A stretch of 60,000 nucleotides of DNA. Origin: Liolophura sinensis (taxonomy: Eukaryota > Mollusca > Polyplacophora > Chitonida > Chitonidae). Both the position numbers and the translations under genes were made by a program. The DNA is taken from assembly GCF_032854445.1 (NCBI RefSeq), contig NC_088302.1:52174046-52234045 (forward strand), written 5' to 3'. Positions 1 through 29,541 of the stretch are shown here, in pieces (position 1 is the stretch's first letter; each line of letters begins with the position of its first letter). The notes below the pieces were generated by a model. The model searched no databases, had not been told where the DNA came from, and was given only the letters and a program-made list of their open reading frames with translations.

Positions 1-102
1 ACATTAATACCTTAATGCATTAATGAATATGTGCCATGGTAGAACATCCATAGCTACAGTTGACATTAGTAATAAGATACCACACAGGACATCCTCCTAA
101 CC

Positions 103-1296
103 ATGTGTGACATAAACTCCAGTGATATAGACTTCAGCCAGGCCGACAAGGCCTCAGTAGAATCTGCTATTAAATGGCTACACTTCTGCAAGACAGTGCA
201 CGTGAAGAGGTGTGACCTGACCCAACTGACACCGCCCCTGTCTAACCTGTCCTTACTGCTGAGCCAGGCCACATACGAGGACTGTATGTCGCCGCATGAG
301 CTCACCATCTACTGTGTGTCTGTCATTCTCAGTGTGCTTATCCTGGCTGCTAACTCTGTCATCTTACTGGTGATCCGACTTAACCAGAAGCTCCATACCA
401 TCACAAACATCGCCATGGTCAGCCTCGCCATGTCCGACCTCCTCACAGGCCTCACCTTCATGTACTCCGCTATCTGGAATCTCCTTACCATGTCGGCTGG
501 GTATCAGTTTGACTTCTACAAGATCCAGTACTACATCAGCATGCGTAGTAACTACTATCTCGTCCTCATGTTTGACGGACCAGGACTACTTTTTACCTGC
601 CTGTTGTCCTCTGTGCTCAGTCTTGTTACCATAGCAACTGAAAGGTACGTGGCAATATTCTATCCTTACAAGTACCCACATCTTTTGACCAAACAGAGGA
701 TGTTTTTTGTGGTGGGTGTTGTCTGGGTTATCTCCCTAACAGTAGGCATTCTCCCTCTATGTGGCTGGAACAACTACAGTGGAGGTTACATGCTCGTGGA
801 TGTCATGTCTTATGATTACTTGGTCCTCTGGAGCACTATCTGTTTCCTCAGTGCTTTTGTCATCTTGTGCATTTATATTCGCATCTTCTTCGTCGCCCGG
901 AAACACACACGTCAAATTGAGGCTGGCATTGGTACGATAAGTGCCACGTTTAGCACCAGCCACAGTGGGAACTCTCCAGCTGACAGCAGGGGGGATTCCG
1001 TCACAAGGCAGATTGCCACGACGATTAATGCCGTCAATGTGCGCCCACGCCACTCGTCCATCAAAGCTGTGAAAACCATCGCTATAATCCTGGGAAGTTT
1101 CTACATCTGCTGGATTCCGTTCCTCATCTACCTGTTGGTTGTACGTCACCTGGAGGACAATGTCATCATTTTCTGCTTGGCCGTAGTGACAGAGTTTAAC
1201 TCACTGTTCAATCCTTTGGTTTATGGACTTAGAAACAAAGACATGAGGACAGGTATTGCAGCACTGCTAACCTGCTCCCATTGTGTCAAGAGATGA
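103..1296 (+). CDS. Class A (rhodopsin-like) GPCR, lipid-receptor-like
   Basis: This is a 397-residue single-exon reading frame for a seven-helix receptor at the plasma membrane. The extracellular N-terminus is about 68 residues with N-glycosylation sequons at N5 and N48. Helices lie near residues 69-91, 100-125, 160-182, 198-219, 238-264, 319-346 and 354-377. Class A landmarks are N84 in TM1, the LAMSD motif with D112 in TM2, ERY at 180-182, CWIP at 336-339 and NPLVY at 370-374. Cysteines 391 and 394 could be palmitoylated. There is no cysteine at the start of TM3, and the second extracellular loop begins CGWNN; both features fit the MECA group (S1P, LPA, cannabinoid, adenosine, melanocortin). 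The ligand cannot be assigned. The start is the first ATG of the frame. It lies opposite in strand to CYFIP and may be inside a CYFIP intron. Confidence 0.88.
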   Translation: MCDINSSDIDFSQADKASVESAIKWLHFCKTVHVKRCDLTQLTPPLSNLSLLLSQATYEDCMSPHELTIYCVSVILSVLILAANSVILLVIRLNQKLHTITNIAMVSLAMSDLLTGLTFMYSAIWNLLTMSAGYQFDFYKIQYYISMRSNYYLVLMFDGPGLLFTCLLSSVLSLVTIATERYVAIFYPYKYPHLLTKQRMFFVVGVVWVISLTVGILPLCGWNNYSGGYMLVDVMSYDYLVLWSTICFLSAFVILCIYIRIFFVARKHTRQIEAGIGTISATFSTSHSGNSPADSRGDSVTRQIATTINAVNVRPRHSSIKAVKTIAIILGSFYICWIPFLIYLLVVRHLEDNVIIFCLAVVTEFNSLFNPLVYGLRNKDMRTGIAALLTCSHCVKR

Positions 1297-1682
1297 ACAG
1301 TGAAATGAATGTCACCAAAAAAATGAAAGTGTCTGCTCTTAAAATATCCCAGCAATTCACTACATATGCAGACTACAAAACTGTGAAACTGGAAAAGTCG
1401 CTATAATGACTTTTTCATGATGTATGTGCTCCTATTATGACGCATATGATTCTACGTATTCCTCTTGTTAAGTAACATAATTCTAGCATAATTCCCCAGA
1501 TATGTCGGTCTTTGTGCACATATTTGCTGAAAATTGTTGTCTACAACCACGGAGAATTTTGTACGGCATTAGCCAGGATTTAACATAACCACACCTGAAC
1601 ACTACTTGTACTTAAATCCTGTATATCTTAAAAGAAACAAATGAAGTAGTGCTAGCTGGATTTCTGAGGGCATAACATCACA

Positions 1683-2058
1683 ATACTACTGTGATACAGT
1701 GCTGATGAGGAGATGCACCAGGCCCTGTTGCAACATTACTGTAATACAGAGTGCTGATGAGGAGACTGGCTTGGCCCTGTTACAGTACTACTGTAATACA
1801 GAGTCCTGATGAGGAAACTCACCTGGCCCTGTTACAGTACCACTGTAATACAGAGTGCTGATGAGGAAACTCACCAGGGCCTGTTACCGTACTACTGTAA
1901 TACAGAGTGCTGATGAGGAGACTGGCTTGGCCCTGTTACAGTACTACTGTAATACAGAGTGCTGATGAGGAAACTCACCTGGTCCTGTTACAGTACCACT
2001 GTAATACAGAGTGCTGATGAGGAAACTCACCAGGGCCTGTTACAGTACTACTGTAATA
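1683..2058. repeat. Minisatellite, 52-bp unit, about 7 copies, bearing splice-donor-like sequence
   Basis: Tandem units of about 52 bp contain GCTGATGAGGAAACTCACC and CTGTTACAGTACTACTGTAA. The array abuts the donor of the CYFIP exon at 2083-2213. Read on the minus strand, each unit carries AACAGGCCCTG/GTGAGTTTCC or a close variant, which resembles the true junction AACAGGCACTG/GTAAGTCTCC. The array therefore appears to be built in part from the exon end plus its donor. Confidence 0.85.
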
Positions 2059-2082
2059 GAGAAAGCTGGCCTGGAGACTTAC

Positions 2083-19753
<17,671 letters not shown>

Positions 19754-20143
19754 TCAATGCTCACAGAAATTCATTTCTAAGCATACAATACTTGAATAAC
19801 ATAAACAAGCACATTATATGGTTATTTATTTGTTTTTGTTTTTTAATTTTACTTTGCATAATGTGTGCATTACTTCTGCATCATTTTGCAACAAATTTTA
19901 TTTATTGTGTGTAGTGTGATTAAATTTAAATGCATGGGCCAGCTAATGCTTCAATTGTTTACTGGTCAACCACAGCTCAAAATACTTGTTAAAACTACAG
20001 CACACTGTGCACCCATTTCTCTTCAGTACATGCACCTGCTGAAACTTTTGTGCACAAATTATATGTGTAGGACTCTGAAAGTAAAAGTACCTTGCTTTAC
20101 ATGTATATGTTTTCTTTACAGAGTCCACAGCGTGCATTACTGA

Positions 20144-20510
20144 TTAATCAGACAAGTTTTTATCAGACAGAGATTCCTCCTGACTAGCAGAAGAGGAATC
20201 ATAACTACAATTGAACGTCACTCGCTGACCATTCTCAGGGCTCATATGGTGTAGTACTAGGCCTCCGTCTTTTTTCCACCTGCCTACCACAGTTCTTACT
20301 GCTCTGTCTGCATTGTAATCAGTCACTGAAGCTTTGGAATTCATGATAAATTAATACAATATGAACGGCTATCCGTAGATAGAGAGGCTCTCCCAACATG
20401 TTTCGTTTTTTGTTTTGATCAAAGAAAAGCCACGCTCAGGCTCTGATGAATTTGTGGGATGGAGAAATACTGTCTGAACAAGTAGAATAATGTCACCACC
20501 ATGATATGTT
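20144..20510 (-). pseudogene. Possible remnant of a hAT-type transposase C-terminus
   Basis: Minus-strand frames give SSEPERGFSLIKTK, then after stops and frame shifts DYNADRAVRTVVGRWKKDGG. The order ERGFS..IKT followed by a D.....A...W-like block resembles the C-terminal dimerisation segment of hAT transposases and ZMYM-like derivatives. The reading is broken by stops, so no functional protein is expected. It lies in CYFIP intron 1. The assignment is by eye and tentative; it could be unrelated sequence. Confidence 0.35.
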
Positions 20511-21520
20511 ACTATCACTTGAAGTTGACTGAGCGTCGGCTTGTGTCATCGATTGGCCTTCACTATCGACGTGATGTTGCTCTTGTTGTACATATGAGGT
20601 TTTCATCACACTTTCTCGTGTGATGGGTGGTATGTCAGCGTTGGATCAACACCTTCTTCCTCAGTTACACCCAATGGCCTTTTTGACGAAAAGTTTGTTG
20701 TCGTTTCATTGTATTTAAATGTGAACAGCATGTGCTTTACAATTCAAGGGCTCTATGGATCAAACAGTCTTTCTTCAAACAGGTATGTTTACTCCGCAAC
20801 CAACGCTGGTATAAACACGTATGTTTAACGAAGGCTGACCGCACTGGAAAACTGGTAGCCATAAATGTTTGGTGATATGATCTAAGCATAAATGATATGC
20901 AAACTTACCAAGCTTCAAGGCTACAAGAGATAAACCAGACAGGTGCAACTATCATCACATTGTGAGAGATTGGAATCAGAATGGTACAGTGGGAAAACTA
21001 GCAAAAATCTTATTAGCAATGTCATAAAGTGCGAAAAAAATCGTGTAGACTGTCATTAATTTTGTGAAAATTTACATACTGAAATCACTGCATGTGCGAT
21101 AATAAAAAGCAGGGTTATAGTAGGGTATATAGTATATGTTTATAACATAAACCAGAGAACCTTCTGCTCTACCACAACAGAGTGTATAGCTGCCCGGTGT
21201 GATAGCATCAATACAATCTGCAAGTACTTCGTTTGTCGGCTGCAGCTAGTTGTAAACAGGTAAACTGCTGAAGCTACTGAGGTTCAGGTGACTAGTCTTT
21301 ATTTCAGATACATCTGCAATCTGACCCGTGAGAGCTGTGGCATCTTTACTATGTCATAACCGTAATACCCTGGTTTGGAAATTCGAAGCTGGTAATAATT
21401 TGCAGTTTGGCAGATATGGTGTCATTTTTTGTTTGACAATTAGCGTTGTTGTTGTTGTTGTAAGTGTTACCTCTCGGAAGATAAATCGAATAAGCTGTTG
21501 ACCGCTCTGCGTTCACTTAC

Positions 21521-21660
21521 CTGGTGCACGTCTTGACAAACCCTATTCCGATTTAAATCATACCTATATAGAACATAACACGTTAAATTTCGGATTGATA
21601 TAACTTCAGCAAATATAAAAACTTCACCAGTCAAAGATGGCGTTATCGTTTTCTCTTCCG
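21521..21660 (-). promoter_or_regulatory. CYFIP: CYFIP non-coding first exon and probable TATA-less promoter
   Basis: CGTGCACCAG/GTAAGTGAACG on the minus strand is a strong donor at 21521. It is followed downstream by the acceptor at 19729, 6 nt before the CYFIP start codon. Just upstream are ACCGGAAGAG on the minus strand (ETS core CCGGAAG) and CAAAGATGGCG on the plus strand (YY1-like). These are typical of broadly expressed metazoan promoters. The transcription start, probably near 21.64 kb, cannot be fixed. Confidence 0.6.
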
Positions 21661-21669
21661 GTAAAATTT

Positions 21670-23455
21670 CAAGGGAGACAACTTGAATGACTTCAAGCCA
21701 AGTGCAGGTGCTCTCCCATTATTTTCAAAATTCCTATCTTACTTCCATCCGTTTATAACATTCATATAACAAACTTAATTTCCCAAGAAATAGCTTAGAA
21801 AGCACACTTCTTTCGAAGTTATCAGCAAACGTTTAGGCAGTTGTTATTCTTTTAAGGAAGTCATAGCCTGATCATTTTCATTAGATTTTCTTTGATCCTC
21901 CGAATATGTTAAAGACATATACTATATATATATATATATATATACTATATATATATACTGAACTATTCTTTATGATACTCAGTGTTTAAGGCCATACGGA
22001 ACTATTCAAAACGTGCTTAATGTACGGCCCGCAGTAAGAAAGGGGGGTCTGGGTGGGGATCATAATAAATAAAACTGAAAAAATGTCTACCGTTCATAAC
22101 TTAAAGCCTTGTTTGTGTGACTTGTTTGTAGGGTAGGCCTGGGACTCTGGCGATTCGTGCTGATACAGTACCTAAATGAAGACAGCACAAACTTATGTCT
22201 TCACGAATAGATAAGTTATTATGTAATTCCCTTGAGCAAATATATATATATAGGCCCTAGTATGTCTATATACTGTATCTCAAAATTGTACTTATTCTAC
22301 ACTTATGACACTAAATTACGTACCGGTTTATATAGGCGTTAACAAACACGCAAAGTACTAATTACCTGTATATTGTGTCGCCAAAGACAAACATACGCAC
22401 ATACATGCACTTTGCGGTATTTATAATTCATTATCACATGTATACCAGCACTGGTACTTAACTTACAATACTTATAATGGCGCACATTGTTCAGTGCCGA
22501 GACGATGCTGATGTTGTAGTGTGGAGATGAAAATAGCAACCTCATTGTCAAAGGTATTTACTTGTGAAGCTAGGTAGGCCTATTTACTGGACATTATATT
22601 CTGATTAAGGACTTACTACGCCTGCAGAAATAAATCTTAAGGCCGTGCAACTCAAAATGAAGATGTATTATTTAAGTAGTTAGTTTGCTAGTTATTTCAT
22701 TGTTGCTTAACGCCTTCCTTGATGGTCAGTTAGTCCATTGTTGTTAAAGGCCATGCTGAAGATTTTTTTCACAATTGAGGGTGATTTCATGAATGGTTTG
22801 CCTGGCAGCATTAACCACGGATCTTTAACAAGTTGCTAACGAACTTTCTTACATGTGCCGTATACATAGATACGCACACCATGAAGACAAATGGTCGTAA
22901 ACGAAGGTTAGACCGCGCATATGGCCGCATAAAGTTTCTGATTGCTTATTTTCACCAAAGCCCTGTCACAAGCAGTGAGAGTGAGGGAAGATGTCCTTGT
23001 GATTGAAAGACTTGAACGCCTTTAAACTCTAGACCATCCAGGCCAAAATTGAAAATTTTCACACCATATAGCATTATTCACTAAACCTATCTGAAGTTGC
23101 CTTGTACAATAATTTAGGAAACTAAGTCTGAGAGAGAATATAGCATATGCTTGACTAATATATTATGTATTTCTACGGTCACGGGTATACATGATATACG
23201 GATATGTGTAATTATGCGGCAAAGTATACTGGAGATGTTGAGTGTAACATATAGACTACACTGATGTTCATACAGTCACCTGTCATACAGTCACCTGTAC
23301 ATGACTACATGAAAATGTACAGCGCTATATGTATGTGGGACGTAACGCTTCACAGATGTTTATACAGTTACGTTTGTGTAATGCATATGCGTTATGACTA
23401 AATTCTTTTAGATTTATAATCCACTGATTACATTTACGTGATTAGTTTATTTAAC
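21670..23455. other. Intergenic stretch, no gene seen
   Basis: AT-rich spacer upstream of CYFIP. It holds a (TA)n microsatellite at about 21920-21957 and a shorter one near 22237. I see no conserved coding exon on either strand. Confidence 0.6.
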
Positions 23456-23460
23456 TGTTA

Positions 23461-23987
23461 ATTTATTTAGTTGGACTTTCATGCGGAACTCAAGAATATT
23501 TCATTTATACAACGGCAGCCAGCATTGTGGGGGAAGAAAACCAGGCAGGGGGTAATTAGCTCGCCAGAACGGCGCAATGACCCAGGGCCTCCCACCAATG
23601 CTGTCGCTGTGAGTTCAAGACCAGCTCATGCTGACTTCCTCTCCGTTCTTACGTGGGAAGGTCTGTCAGCAGCCTGCGGATGGTCGTGGGTTCCCCCAGG
23701 CTCTACCCTGTTTCCTCCCAGTATAACACTGGCCACCCTCGTATAAATGAAATATTTTCGTGTACGGCGTAAAAGACCAATGAAATAAATAAATCAACAG
23801 AAAACCAGACAGAGCCCGGCAAAATCCACGACCATCCACAGGTTCCAGACAGACTTTAATACGTACGACTGCAGAGGAAGCCAGCGTGAACTGGTCTTGA
23901 ACCCACAGCAATCGCTTTGGTAAGATGCTCCTAAGTAATTGTGCTCCGCTATAGCACGCTTAATACCAGGCCACGGAGGTCCCCTGG
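23461..23987 (-). mobile_element. SINE family A, outer copy split by another SINE
   Basis: The tail half (23461-23548) and head half (23799-23987, ending CCACGGAGGTCCCC) form one minus-strand family A element. It is interrupted by an oppositely oriented copy at 23549-23798. The outer copy reads continuously once the insert and one copy of its duplication are discounted. Confidence 0.85.
23549..23798 (+). mobile_element. SINE family A, inner copy, 5' truncated
   Basis: This plus-strand family A element starts within the tRNA-like head, lacking the GTGGCTCAGTTGG A-box segment. It runs through GAGTTCAAGACCAGCTCATG and GTACGGCGTAAAAGACCAAT to an AAATAAATAAAT end. It is flanked by a 14-bp target duplication, AGAAAACCAGGCAG at 23535-23548 and AGAAAACCAGACAG at 23799-23812 (13 of 14 identical). 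Confidence 0.88.
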
Positions 23988-23989
23988 CT

Positions 23990-26300
23990 GCATATACACA
24001 GGAATCAATATGTGTACATAGCACATGCAGATATACATGTAACTGGATATTTAGACGGTCACATATATGACTGTGCATGTTGTGTAGAGCACATGACAAT
24101 GTGTGTATATGCTATACCTGAGAAGAGCATTGCCACCACACTTGACCAGACAATACAGCTTCCATTCCCTTCAATGCTCGTCCCAAAGTATAGAAGTTTA
24201 GGATGTTTATACGAGCATATGCACGTGCATGTATGAGAAGTATTAGACTCAATGGGTGTTTCTTAGGATACATATGTGCGTGCGGTCACGCGCATGAAAA
24301 GTGGGTTCAATACCATTTGGTGCCAAAAGAGGTCGATAAAAGAGAAAATATCTCTCTTTTTTTGCATTACGTATCCATATAGCTACAGATTTTTACAAAA
24401 TGCACTTAAATCATACACTGTCGATTTGTTACCTATTGTAGTGTAACAGCTGGCATCACCTGAACATGGCGTGCAATACGAACAAAATCTTCTTTATAAA
24501 TACAATATCCCAGACCTGACTAACTATAGGCTAATCTTGTATATAAACAAATAGAACCAATGAATATTAATCAGGTGATTTACAGCATATTTCACAGAGA
24601 CTGGGGAATAAAATACATGACCAAAACATGTAAAACAATTAGGCGTGATTTATAGCCTTGTGATAAAAGGCAAATCTGCAGCGGATACGGGTATATGTAA
24701 TGGCCACTTATCCGCAGATATCAGCAGTACTACCCGTGTAAATGTGTAAATGTACATGTATGTACTGACCGGGAGTAGACAATATCCAGGTGTACATATA
24801 CTTATACTTACCGGGTTAAGGGCTGGGGGTGACGTTGGTGAAGCCATGGCCCCGGAGTGGTAACTGTCAGGCTCAACACTTCAACAACTGTCACAGTTCA
24901 ACTCAAGAAAAGTTATGCAGACCAGAGAAAAACGTTCCGTCGCTCAGATCATTTTGATGTTGGCCTAAATAATCCAACTGCCGGGTTTTCATGTCCTGAA
25001 AGAAGGAGTCATTGTTTCAGTGAGCTGGAGATCAGCCCAGGTTATACATCCTGCGCGTGTATGTATATAGTGTAGCCCGACCACGACACCCGCCCAAGCC
25101 TACACAACCTATAAAGCGTTACACAGGGCCATAAACGTCAAAAGTGCGAGTTAACAAGCGGAAGGACCTGCTGGCCCACATGACTCTAGGGTTGCCCGTA
25201 TGGTCCATTGCAGGCTTACATATGCGGTATATATTTGTATAGAGATGTGTGCAGAGAATATTGTACTGCCACTCCGCACGTATGGTTATATGAAATATGA
25301 ATGCGTATTTCAAAGACGATTAAGTTTTCGTTAACAAGCCGTTTGTTGCTCGTCAGATTGGATGACGTGTAACACATGGTTGTGTATGATAAAAGTCGCC
25401 TGCATGCATTAACTAGATTCAAGAATATACATGCCTATACAATGTTTATTCTTTTTTTTTCTTTTTTTTTCCAAATTAATTTCAACAACATGCTATTAAA
25501 GTGAAAATGCTCCGCTCCGTTACGCACAGCTGATCATGGCAGTTTCGTGTAGGTTGTTTCTATAGACAATGCTGGCAAACCCTGCTAGTTGACTGTCAGT
25601 AATGATGATGTATCGGATGTATACGATAATGAAGTTTCCGTTACTCGCATAACAGGGTTAAGAGGTGGGGAATAACACCACACAGCTTGCTCATTGTACG
25701 ATTCCTATGTAATACCGTGAATGTATATACCCTAAATCTCCAATCTAAACAAAATACCAACCCAATAATTTATATTTTTCCACCTTGGAAGCTTTCTGAA
25801 AACAGAACTTTTTACGAGTTCTGAGCTTTGATGTAACCATTATGTAACGATGTACATGCCCATGAAACGAGCATCCTAAGCATCAGGACTGCGTGAGCCA
25901 GGCATATAGTACTCTACTGTACAACAATACACGGACGAATCCCCGCCTTATACAGGACAGTCTCTCTGGTATGCTTACGCCCTGGGCTAAACGGTGAAAT
26001 ATATTTTGTGTCCAAAACCTATTTCGTCGAGGCTAAACATGAAGATATTTGTTAAAACCCGGAAGGTGTCATGGTCATGTGGCTGCTGACAGGTAGAGTA
26101 AAGCACAGTACCAGGTCTGTATTTGATGTACATTCAAACTCTCTCAAGCATATCGGCCTGGATGAAAAAACCATTTTGTGAAAGATGTTCATTGTGCCTA
26201 CGATAGGGTTATTAGTATATGCAGGCCGATGAGCATTTATCTATCGTAGACGGCTTTGTATGCACGATGATCTGATCAATGGGGTATGCGTTACTGAGTA
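23990..26300. other. Intergenic stretch with one candidate exon
   Basis: No conserved gene is recognised apart from the short candidate exon at 24812-24847. The rest is AT-rich spacer with short TATATA and TACATG runs. Confidence 0.5.
24812..24847 (-). CDS. Candidate alternative first coding exon of CYFIP
   Basis: An ATG in strong context (GGGGCCATGG) opens 12 codons reading MASPTSPPALNP. They end exactly at a good donor, CCCG/GTAAGTATAAG. Spliced to the CYFIP acceptor at 19729, the phase is correct: the leader GAC AAA would be read as two residues before the usual CYFIP methionine, adding 14 residues. In-frame joining has a one-in-three chance by luck. The exon could also be spurious or belong to an unrecognised gene. 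Confidence 0.3.
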
Positions 26301-26315
26301 CTTAGTATACCGTAC

Positions 26316-26457
26316 AGAAAACAGGTTGTTGATCTGGCACACTCTAACAGGCGGAGCTTTGCTGAGTGCCGTATATACGCAATTTTACTATATAGAAAAC
26401 AGGTTGTTGATCTGACACACACAAACAGACGAGCTTTGCTGAGTGCCGTGTATACAT
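26316..26457. repeat. Two-copy tandem duplication, about 78 bp
   Basis: GAAAACAGGTTGTTGATCTG and GAGCTTTGCTGAGTGCCGT occur twice, about 78 bp apart, with modest divergence. No coding potential is apparent. Confidence 0.75.
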
Positions 26458-26558
26458 ACGGTCTTCCTGACAACGCTACTGCCTCAGAGAAGAATTTCTA
26501 CTACAGCCGTTTCCGCTTGCGGGTAAAGATAAAATAAATTCCTCGGTCGACCTTACCA

Positions 26559-26706
26559 GGGCCCAGTTGTTCCAAAGTGTAATAGGACTTAAGCCTGGTA
26601 TTAACTGTAGTCCAGACTAAAGTGTCATTTACATTGTATCAGGGTAGGACTGGTATCAAGATGTAAGCCTCTCTTAACTTTAATACACTTTTGAACAACT
26701 GGTCCC
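26559..26706. mobile_element. MITE-like element, 148 bp
   Basis: The left end GGGCCCAGTTGTTCCAAAGT and right end ACTTTTGAACAACTGGTCCC are inverted repeats of about 26 bp with few mismatches. The interior is non-coding. This is typical of a short non-autonomous DNA transposon. Flanking target duplication is unclear. Confidence 0.7.
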
Positions 26707-26883
26707 AGAGGTATTGTGCACGAATATCAGATACACAATTGGATGTGACGTCACATAGATGATTCGATGCCTGCATGTGATGCGTTTTGCAGTCAATGGT
26801 TTCCTCTTATACGGCACTGTGATATAGGGCGAGGATAAGCTGATTTTATTACAAGGTTATTATTTTTGATCGCTGTATTTGGT

Positions 26884-27700
26884 TCAATGGCTGACAAACA
26901 GCCCAAAAGATACTATGTATACAGGCATGCTTACGTATCTTGGGGCTAGGGGCAGTTCACCGTGTTGACTGAGATCGCCACGTTGGATACATGAACAGTT
27001 GCAATCAAAGCGCAAATGAGATACATATTTTGTTATCAACAACTGATATTCTAGCATGGTACACGATTTAAGCACTGGTTTTACCCAGTCGCCTAGAACA
27101 CCCCTTGCGTCTTTCAAACAGCATTGAAAACTGTCCATTGCTTCTCTTTGGATGATTCCGTCCTATTGTCGTACTTTATATACTTCTCAGTTCTTTGGTG
27201 GTTTGTGTTATACGTGGTTTTGCGAATTGGCCTTTCCATACATCATACTGAAGCTGAACGACCAAATTAGCATGCAACCTAATCATTTTAATACAGTCAC
27301 GGTCATTTTGTATAAAAAGTACTACTGCTCTATTACAAAAATGCAGGCGTCATTAACAGTGCAAGTGCATTCTTAGCAACTCGTGCAGGCTGACTGAAGA
27401 GTCATAGGCGCTGAAATACATATGTCGTATAACGACATCTTCACATGAATGGGTTTCTGTGCTTTCTATACTGGTCTTATTTACAGAGATTTAATTGAAG
27501 GAGTTACATCATCTATTGTTTCCATGTTTACTAAAACACCGCTAATTTACCGTTTCTAAGGCAACAGGGCACTGTTCCATTCTGCAGAATACAAGGGTTA
27601 CCATGAACTTTGATTGCACCTGTTCACATGTCCAATGTGGCGATCTAATTCAGAACGAAGATTACAAAGGTCCTAGCCTGCCCTTAGCAGAGTGGCAGAG
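26884..27700. other. Intergenic stretch, nothing recognised
   Basis: Short open frames occur on both strands, but none has recognisable domains, repeats or well-placed splice sites. Confidence 0.5.
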
Positions 27701-27708
27701 ATTCTAGA

Positions 27709-28058
27709 GTGAGTGAGTGAGTGAGTGCTTGGGGTTTAACGTCGTACTCAACAATTTTTCAGTCATATGACGACGAAAGGAATCATTAGGGTGCATGTAC
27801 GTGTAATGTGCCTCCTTGTTGCAGGACGGATTTCCACCACTCATTTATTTAGTGCTGCTTCACCAAAACGACTTACCGAAGGCAAGTAAGCTGCCCCGCC
27901 CGAGCCATTATACTGATACGGGTCAACCAGTCGTTGCACTATCCCCTTCATGCTGAACGCCAAGCGAGGAAGTTACAACTTCCTCTTTTAAAGTCTTAGG
28001 TGTGACTCGATCAAGGATTGATCCTGGATCTACCGGTCCCGAAGCGGACGCTCTGTCC
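27709..28058 (-). mobile_element. SINE family B, near-complete copy
   Basis: The plus strand reads (GAGT)n, GCTTGGGGTTTAACGTCGTA, CTCAACAATTTTTCAGTCAT, ATGACGACGAAAGG. It then reads GATACGGGTCAACCAGTCGT and CTGAACGCCAAGCGAGGAAG, and ends in the complement of a tRNA-like head (CCGAAGCGGACGCTCTGTCC). The element runs on the minus strand. This is the best copy of the family in the window. Confidence 0.85.
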
Positions 28059-28059
28059 A

Positions 28060-29530
28060 TATTTACTTCAAGAGACTTATATTTCATTGCCAAACGTAAG
28101 CAATTTGAAGACATGAAGCACTTTATACTGACGTGGTGACCGAAGCAGGTCAAATATGCGGACTTATTAGTTGACACAGAAACGAAAACAAACAAGACAT
28201 GATTTAAAAATATAACTTTATAAATGCAGTGTTTAATTTGTATCTGGTTTCAAACTGCACTACTCTACACAACGAGACTTATAAAAGTAAATAGCAGCAG
28301 TTTTGACCGAAATACCAATTGAAGATGTACGCCACTGTTCAAAGACTACACAAATGCGTGACAATAATACTTTGCCTTCAAAGCTGTCATCATTTGCATG
28401 CTTTTGTTTCATTGGTTCATAAATATGGCGTACTGAAACACACAGGTCTCTTCAGCAAAGCCAGCGTAAGGTCACCTATGGGGTCATTATTAATCCTTGT
28501 AAGATTAATCCATGCACAGGTCACAAAAAACACAGATGCTACAATGGTTGGTCTTCACGGAAGTTCCGTCCAGCAAAGGCAAGTTTAATATAACACGCCG
28601 AGTGGTAGCTCTGAGATCCGTTGGTCATGTTCCCAGCTTGTTTCCTCATTAGCACTCGAGAAAAGCAAGTTCCAGGTTAACGAATGGAAGAGTACATGTC
28701 CGAAAAGCTAACAGTGAAACAGATTTCAGATCTAATCAGGAAACCTTATAACCTGTTTAAATTGTACAACATGCGCATTTAGGACGGAGTTCCACACACA
28801 GCTGCAAAGTAGATCAGGATTCAACAGACACATTTTATGTTATCTTCCCAGTTATTTGAGCGGCCAAACTTGGGCATTTACTTGGAGGCGGACGGGTAGA
28901 TATATACAGTGCTTGTTTCTAAATGCCCTATAGCACCCCATTGCACACTGACTGTATGCACCAGAGAGAAGCTATCTAGACAGAATGTAGTGTTCCTTGC
29001 ATCACGACTGAGTATTCATAACGGCAATAATACTGAGCTTCTAAAAAAGCCAACGTGGACAGTGGATCTAGCTAAAACACACCTGCCATATACATGTACA
29101 ATCATCAGTTCTGTTACGTGTCCTCAGAGGACAATTCGATCAGCTGTATACGAGAAATAGTTTTTGATCAAAAAACATACAGATCATTATTTTGAATCTG
29201 GATTTCACGAAGCCGTCTCTCTCAGCGCGGTCAAACCTTTATGAATATCATCCCCACCCTCACCCCATCACCAAATAAAAAAATCGACCTTGCATACCAG
29301 AGTTGAACCTATGTACTGTACAAGTTCAGATGTGTTATTAAGTAACTTAGACATTTTATACATTCATAGAACGTACAAATTCTGTCCAGTAAACGGATAT
29401 ATTCCATGGACTTTGCTTCAGCGATCATGTGGAGAGCACGCAAGCCACTGTAGCGATACCTGGTTGCCGTTTCGAGAAACGAACTTTCATTCTTGGTAAT
29501 ATATTTACCACCATACCTTTACGGGCACAA
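28060..29530. other. Intergenic stretch, nothing recognised
   Basis: This lies downstream of the EMI-domain receptor. No conserved exon, RNA gene or repeat was recognised. Confidence 0.5.
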
Positions 29531-29535
29531 TCGAT

Positions 29536-29541
29536 TTTATT
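29536..29541 (-). terminator. Candidate polyadenylation signal of the EMI/EGF receptor
   Basis: AATAAA on the minus strand, about 90 nt downstream of the stop codon at 29632. Confidence 0.45.

Noticed and set aside
757-1149. Minus-strand 130-codon frame over the GPCR
   Set aside because: Antisense shadow; the plus strand has all GPCR motifs and the minus frame has no recognisable domain or CYFIP similarity.
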